Shown: positions 59,677 to 64,000 of the stretch, in pieces
How positions within the stretch are numbered: position 1 is the stretch's first letter
Layout: each line of letters starts with the position of its first letter
Assembly: GCF_000150955.2 (NCBI RefSeq)
Contig: NC_011671.1
Coordinates: 1,178,001-1,242,000 of the forward strand
Reading direction: 5' to 3'
Source: Phaeodactylum tricornutum CCAP 1055/1
Lineage: Eukaryota; Bacillariophyta; Bacillariophyceae; Surirellales; Neidiaceae
DNA: 64,000 nucleotides
Translations under genes and position numbers: made by a program
The notes under the pieces: generated by a model
Database searches by the model: none
Told to the model about the DNA's origin: nothing
What the model saw: only the letters and a program-made list of their open reading frames with translations

Positions 59677-62600
59677 ATGCCAACTCGTGCAAATGAGAAC
59701 CAATCGCTCCAAGAGCTGTTTGACTCTGTGGTTCAACTTATTCGAGAAACGCCCACTCCGGATGATTCCGCTCACCAGCTATCAACCGGCGACAAACTGC
59801 GTCTGTACGGTCTCTACAAGCATATTGAAGCGAGTGCTGCGTCTGACAATAGTGACAAAACGGCAGTCGACGAGGAAGCCGCGCCTTCTATTTTTCGTGT
59901 GGAAGCCTACGCCAAGTACCAAGCCCTGAAGGCTTGCACGGGATTATCTCGGGAAGAAGCGATGCGGGAGTATATTTCGTTACTCAGCGCACAAGAAAAT
60001 TCATTGGGTGAAATTTGTCGGGATTGGTGGCATAGCTCTAACTCTGTTGCCAATGACGGCAAAAGTTCTTTTGCGAAAGAAGTGGAAACTCCGATTGACC
60101 CTATGCTAGAGGAGGATACGAAGGCTTCGAAGCTGGCCGAATCCAAGGACGTGAAACATACTGAAATGAATAAAGCCTCGCATGTCGAACCAGCCGCCGT
60201 TTCAAGGCCGAAACCATCGAAACACTTTTTCGGTGTGTCGCCCTTAATTCCACGTGGCCAATTGGATATTAAGTATCGCGATCTACTTTATGCGAGTCGC
60301 CATTGCGCTACAAATATGATTCGCCGATCGACTATGCCATGCTATCAACACTACGAGCGAAAAATAAAAAATCAGTGGATCAGGGGTATGGAAGGTGATG
60401 GTCAAAGTCCTCAAAACGTTGTAGTTGGTCTGGCAGTGCGATCTTTGTTGGACTTGTACCTATTGAGTCGGTCCTTCCCAGAAGGCTCGCAGATAATTAT
60501 TTGTCCGCCGATAAATGTTCCAGGTATGCTACGAGTGCTCAGGCACCATCGACTCGAAGTGGTGGGCGTGGACTTGCCGCCGTCGGACGAAACGACCAGA
60601 AATACAACAACCACCATATCTGTCGATATCGAGGGGATCGAAGCGGCAATTACAGATAAGACGGTTGCCATACTAGTGGTTCATCCGTTCGGAATGGTGT
60701 CGGCGTCAAATCGTGACTTTGAGCGGATAAAAACACTTGCCGATCAGCATAAGCTGGACGTCATGGAAGACTGCGCCGAAATATTTACAGGTCTGGGGTC
60801 ACTTTCGTACAGGGGAAGTCCTCAGGCTGATGTGGTCTTCGTCTCCTTTGGTCTGATTAAGACTTCCACTGCCTTGGGAGGTGGCATAGCGATGGTGAAG
60901 AATATAAAAGTAGCAGAGACCATGAAGCGATTGCACTTTTCTGTTTACCAATATCAAACGAATGCAGAGTACTTCGGAAAAGTGCTGTATGCCCTCTGTA
61001 TACGCTTCGTGACGGATTTTCCTTGGATGTGTGGCATGATACATCAGCTGTGCGTAATTTTCCGATTGGACTTCGATTATTTCGTTACCTCACTACTGCG
61101 TGGATTCGGACGCTCACCTATGGATTCCAGTGGGACGAAGTTTGATCAAGCAATACATCAGTTTCGACGACGCCCATGCGCGGCTCTCTTAGCCTTACTT
61201 AGTTATCGCTTGCAGGAAGCAAACCAACATGTACCCTCGGTATTGCATAAAAAGGATCAATGCCTAAAGATCACTCGCTTGTTGAAAAGCACGATCCCAA
61301 ATGTCAACCTTCCGGCCCCAACCCCATACTGCACGAATAGTAATTGGCTTTTCCCAATCGTGTCGGAGACGCCTGGGAAACAAAGCACTCAGCTCGGAAA
61401 GCTTGGATTTGATGCCACGCAAGGATCATCGCAGTTGTGTTGTGTGTCTCCAAATTGCAAGCGAGCGGAAAAGCTCATGAAGGCGTTGTTGTATCTTCCT
61501 GTCTGCGGTAAGAAGCTCTGTAACCTTGAAATGAAACGGCTAGTGGATGGACTTCGCACTTTTCCGTGCAATGGTGATGAGCCCGTACAACCAGGTTTCG
61601 GCTGTAATGTTGATTTCTTGTTGAAAACAAGATTGAGTCTTAGTATGGCACTCTGCATATTTTTTGTTTTCTCCCGAGATGTTGCCTTTCTCATACGACA
61701 GATTCATCTGGGGATTGTGGCGCTGGGGATTTTCCTCGTTGTTTGTATCGCATCGTCGAAGCTTCTGCGATGGTTGGTCGCTGACTACTATATCAATTCT
61801 TCGACCGCAGTGGGGAAGTACATAGACCTGTTGGGTCAACATCCAGATTACGAAAGCCATCGAGACATTTCCAACCATTCCACTATTCCTGGACTTCAAG
61901 CTGTCCGCACAAGTGTTTTCCAGTCAAGTCCAGCTCTCAGGCTTCCACAGTGCTCTCCCTGTGAACGAAAAGTGATACTTACTGGGGCGACTGGTTTTAT
62001 TGGATCACTTGTTCTTCGAGATTTGCTCCTTCATCGAAAAGTGTTGGGGATTAAGAAGGTCATACTCATTTGTAGATCAAAGCGTGGAATTTCGGCTCAG
62101 GCTCGAATCGACACATTGCTCGAAAATACAGCTGTGTACGGGTTCCTAGACAAAACTGAGAAGAGCGACTTAGTAAAGGTTATTGAAGGTGACGTTACAA
62201 GACCCAATGCTTTACTGTGTAAAACTGATCTCTACGATGTCCGCAACGACGGAAGTATATCCCATCTGATTCACTGTGCAGCGTCGGTGAGCTTCACACA
62301 AAGCCTTCCTGCTGCTGCCACAGCGAATATATCCTCCCCACTATACTTGCAAGACCTCGCAGCATCTCTTGCCCATGAAAAGACACATTTCGTGCACGTC
62401 AGTACTGCGTTTGTGCATGGCGGTTTGAGCGGGACGGACGACGAGCCACTCTCGGAAAGGTTGTTTCCCCTCGGATCTTTCGATGCTAATGATTTATACA
62501 GTTCAATGCAAAGTACGGAGTTCCTCGCTTCCAAGGCTATGCGTGAGCTTCGTTTTCCCAATTCTTACACGTTTAGCAAATGTGTTTGCGAACATTTACT

Positions 62601-64000
62601 TGTGAAAAACAGCAAGGTTCGGACAACAATTTTCCGACCGAGCATTGTTGGTCCAGCATGCGAGATGCCTTTCGAAGGCTGGGCGGGAGAAAGGCCGACT
62701 ACTCTAGTTGCTGCTGCATGTCTGTACCTCTCGTACCAGTGGAACCTTTGGAGCTTTGGCCCTTATCGAGTATCGTGTATTCCAGTTGATGTGGTGTCAA
62801 GATTCTTGTTATCCAGAGCGTTTGCCGAAGGCGGCTTTCGCGATGTTGTAGGTGTTTACGACTCGTCAAGTGACGAAGACTTTGAAAAGGTTTCTTGCGC
62901 TTCCTCTGCTTTGGCCGATACTGTGTATGCAGGAGATCCAGAGTCAAGCAATTTACCACTTTACACGATACACAATGCGACTTGGGATTCAGCCTCTGCA
63001 CCTAGTTCTACCTTCACTTGGCTGGACTATGCCAGCACTGTAACTCAGGTTGGATCTTTGTTTGGCCATTTTGGTCGAGCAACAGCATACATCGGCTTGA
63101 TTCTCTCGACACAGGTGCTCTCTATACTGAACCCCTCTCTTGAGCTATATACTAGAATTCATCGGAGTATTGTCAAAGCTCCTCTCCTTTTCGTTGAAAC
63201 AGTATTTGCATACTTGAGAGTAGACGCGTCAAATATCAGGAGACTCCTTTCCTTTATTGATCTCCCTCTTTTGTTCTTTCCCTTTATGAATACGAGCTTT
63301 CACTTCCGCAGTCGGCTTGTTGCCAAGGATTTTGATGGCCAACGATACGCTCTCAACTGTGTCTTGGCTGCGCATGTGTTTCTAGCCACCACGAGTGAAT
63401 GCCGTCGGTCTCAGAACCCCTCAAAAGAAAGGAATACCTATCCAACCTTTTTCCTTCTCGGGGGGCGTATCCACGAACCGGTTCTCTCGGATTCGTGGTG
63501 GGCTTTAACTCAACCAAGGGGATCTTTAGTCATCAGATGCATTGGATTCTTGGCAAAGAAGGTTCTGAGATTGTGTTTTAACGAGGTTTCCGTTGATCTT
63601 TTTTCTTTCGCTGAAGCGATCCGAGAAGCCGAGAATACGGGACGACCTATTCGCATTGTCCTTACCCCTACGCACCGGTCGGTCTTCGACTTCATCCTTC
63701 TTAGCTTTTTAGCCTTTTCGTTGCCGGAGCTTCAGGTGGATATTCCTTTCGTCGCAGCCGCGGAGGATTTTCGGCAACTTCCTATCATAGGATGGTTGTG
63801 TTCTTGTGCCCGAGCTATTTTCATTCGAAGAGGCACTGGTCAAGTTGATCCTGATTCAAATCAGCAGATCCAGGCAATTGGTATTCATCGACATGGACCG
63901 GTCCCTGTCATGGAAGTCTTCATTGAAGGAACTCGTAGCCGTGATGGACGGTTTGCGAAACCAAAGACTGGTGTTTTGAAGTGCCTTCATCAAAGTGGCA
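59677..64000 (+). CDS. Giant fusion: acyl-CoA-binding + PLP-enzyme + fatty acyl-CoA reductase + GNPAT-type acyltransferase (3' end cut by window)
   Basis: The frame is open from the ATG at 59677 to the edge: 1,441 codons, no intron. (1) Residues 8-110: an ACBP domain (KLRLYGLYKHIE, AYAKYQALKACTGLSREEAMREYISLL). (2) About 185-640: a DegT/DnrJ/StrS-like PLP fold with VMEDCAEIFTGL (D365, the PLP-ring Asp) and VSFGLIKTSTALGGGIAMV (K395, the Schiff-base Lys). (3) About 655-695: hydrophobic segments. (4) About 765-1080: fatty acyl-CoA reductase with TGATGFIGS at 769, HCAASVSF, VHVSTAFVHG, and YTFSK (Y964, K968). (5) From about 1300: PlsC-type acyltransferase with THRSVFDF (H1333, D1338), AIFIRRG and FIEGTRSRDGRFAKPK at about 1415, close to GNPAT/GPAT. 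The inferred job is to bind acyl-CoA, make fatty alcohol and acylate DHAP or G3P for ether lipids or waxes. The PLP module has no obvious place in that route. Confidence 0.9.
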   Translation, partial: MPTRANENQSLQELFDSVVQLIRETPTPDDSAHQLSTGDKLRLYGLYKHIEASAASDNSDKTAVDEEAAPSIFRVEAYAKYQALKACTGLSREEAMREYISLLSAQENSLGEICRDWWHSSNSVANDGKSSFAKEVETPIDPMLEEDTKASKLAESKDVKHTEMNKASHVEPAAVSRPKPSKHFFGVSPLIPRGQLDIKYRDLLYASRHCATNMIRRSTMPCYQHYERKIKNQWIRGMEGDGQSPQNVVVGLAVRSLLDLYLLSRSFPEGSQIIICPPINVPGMLRVLRHHRLEVVGVDLPPSDETTRNTTTTISVDIEGIEAAITDKTVAILVVHPFGMVSASNRDFERIKTLADQHKLDVMEDCAEIFTGLGSLSYRGSPQADVVFVSFGLIKTSTALGGGIAMVKNIKVAETMKRLHFSVYQYQTNAEYFGKVLYALCIRFVTDFPWMCGMIHQLCVIFRLDFDYFVTSLLRGFGRSPMDSSGTKFDQAIHQFRRRPCAALLALLSYRLQEANQHVPSVLHKKDQCLKITRLLKSTIPNVNLPAPTPYCTNSNWLFPIVSETPGKQSTQLGKLGFDATQGSSQLCCVSPNCKRAEKLMKALLYLPVCGKKLCNLEMKRLVDGLRTFPCNGDEPVQPGFGCNVDFLLKTRLSLSMALCIFFVFSRDVAFLIRQIHLGIVALGIFLVVCIASSKLLRWLVADYYINSSTAVGKYIDLLGQHPDYESHRDISNHSTIPGLQAVRTSVFQSSPALRLPQCSPCERKVILTGATGFIGSLVLRDLLLHRKVLGIKKVILICRSKRGISAQARIDTLLENTAVYGFLDKTEKSDLVKVIEGDVTRPNALLCKTDLYDVRNDGSISHLIHCAASVSFTQSLPAAATANISSPLYLQDLAASLAHEKTHFVHVSTAFVHGGLSGTDDEPLSERLFPLGSFDANDLYSSMQSTEFLASKAMRELRFPNSYTFSKCVCEHLLVKNSKVRTTIFRPSIVGPACEMPFEGWAGERPTTLVAAACLYLSYQWNLWSFGPYRVSCIPVDVVSRFLLSRAFAEGGFRDVVGVYDSSSDEDFEKVSCASSALADTVYAGDPESSNLPLYTIHNATWDSASAPSSTFTWLDYASTVTQVGSLFGHFGRATAYIGLILSTQVLSILNPSLELYTRIHRSIVKAPLLFVETVFAYLRVDASNIRRLLSFIDLPLLFFPFMNTSFHFRSRLVAKDFDGQRYALNCVLAAHVFLATTSECRRSQNPSKERNTYPTFFLLGGRIHEPVLSDSWWALTQPRGSLVIRCIGFLAKKVLRLCFNEVSVDLFSFAEAIREAENTGRPIRIVLTPTHRSVFDFILLSFLAFSLPELQVDIPFVAAAEDFRQLPIIGWLCSCARAIFIRRGTGQVDPDSNQQIQAIGIHRHGPVPVMEVFIEGTRSRDGRFAKPKTGVLKCLHQSG

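Overview
The window looks like nuclear DNA of a diatom, most likely a pennate species such as Phaeodactylum tricornutum (inferred from gene content, no search run). The signs are a fucoxanthin-chlorophyll light-harvesting gene, several N-termini with a signal peptide followed by a diatom-style A-F/S-F plastid cleavage motif, sparse short GT-AG introns of 74-94 bp, eukaryote-only genes (Mago nashi, SF3B5, UFL1, RPC9, NAA60) and compact, often divergent or tail-to-tail gene pairs. I see no LTR element, virus-like element or CRISPR array.

Layout. 1-6.7 kb: the N-terminal part of a Siva-like cysteine-rich protein, a tRNA-His, a prolyl-4-hydroxylase-like oxygenase divergent from a plastid-type [2Fe-2S] protein, and a MINDY-3/4-like deubiquitinase-family protein. 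7-10.5 kb: a broken and an intact copy of a DUF3431-like membrane protein flank a 3'-truncated Nse4-like gene; a 119-bp foldback element with terminal inverted repeats follows. 10.8-25.8 kb: RPC9, Mago nashi, UFL1, a histidine acid phosphatase, a PDZ-ferredoxin fusion and a giant PDZ/coiled-coil protein.

26.5-36.3 kb: three paralogous EF-hand 5'-nucleotidase-like genes in direct orientation. A ribokinase-ITP pyrophosphatase fusion lies between the second and third, so four neighbouring genes all point to nucleotide turnover. The first paralogue carries a frameshift, and the intron of the third is at a different position from the other two.

37-59 kb: a plant-type 2-oxoglutarate oxygenase, the light-harvesting protein, a multipass membrane protein, an FHA protein, a glutaminyl cyclase, a PDZ-SYLF protein, a thioredoxin-like protein, an atypical SDR, an NAA60-like acetyltransferase, an unknown possibly mitochondrial protein, an ankyrin protein, SF3B5 and a methyltransferase.

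59.7-64 kb (open at the right edge): the most striking gene, one uninterrupted frame of at least 1441 codons joining an acyl-CoA-binding domain, a DegT/StrS-like PLP-enzyme domain, a membrane segment, a fatty acyl-CoA reductase and a GNPAT/GPAT-type acyltransferase. It looks like an assembly line for ether or modified glycerolipids with an unexplained PLP module.
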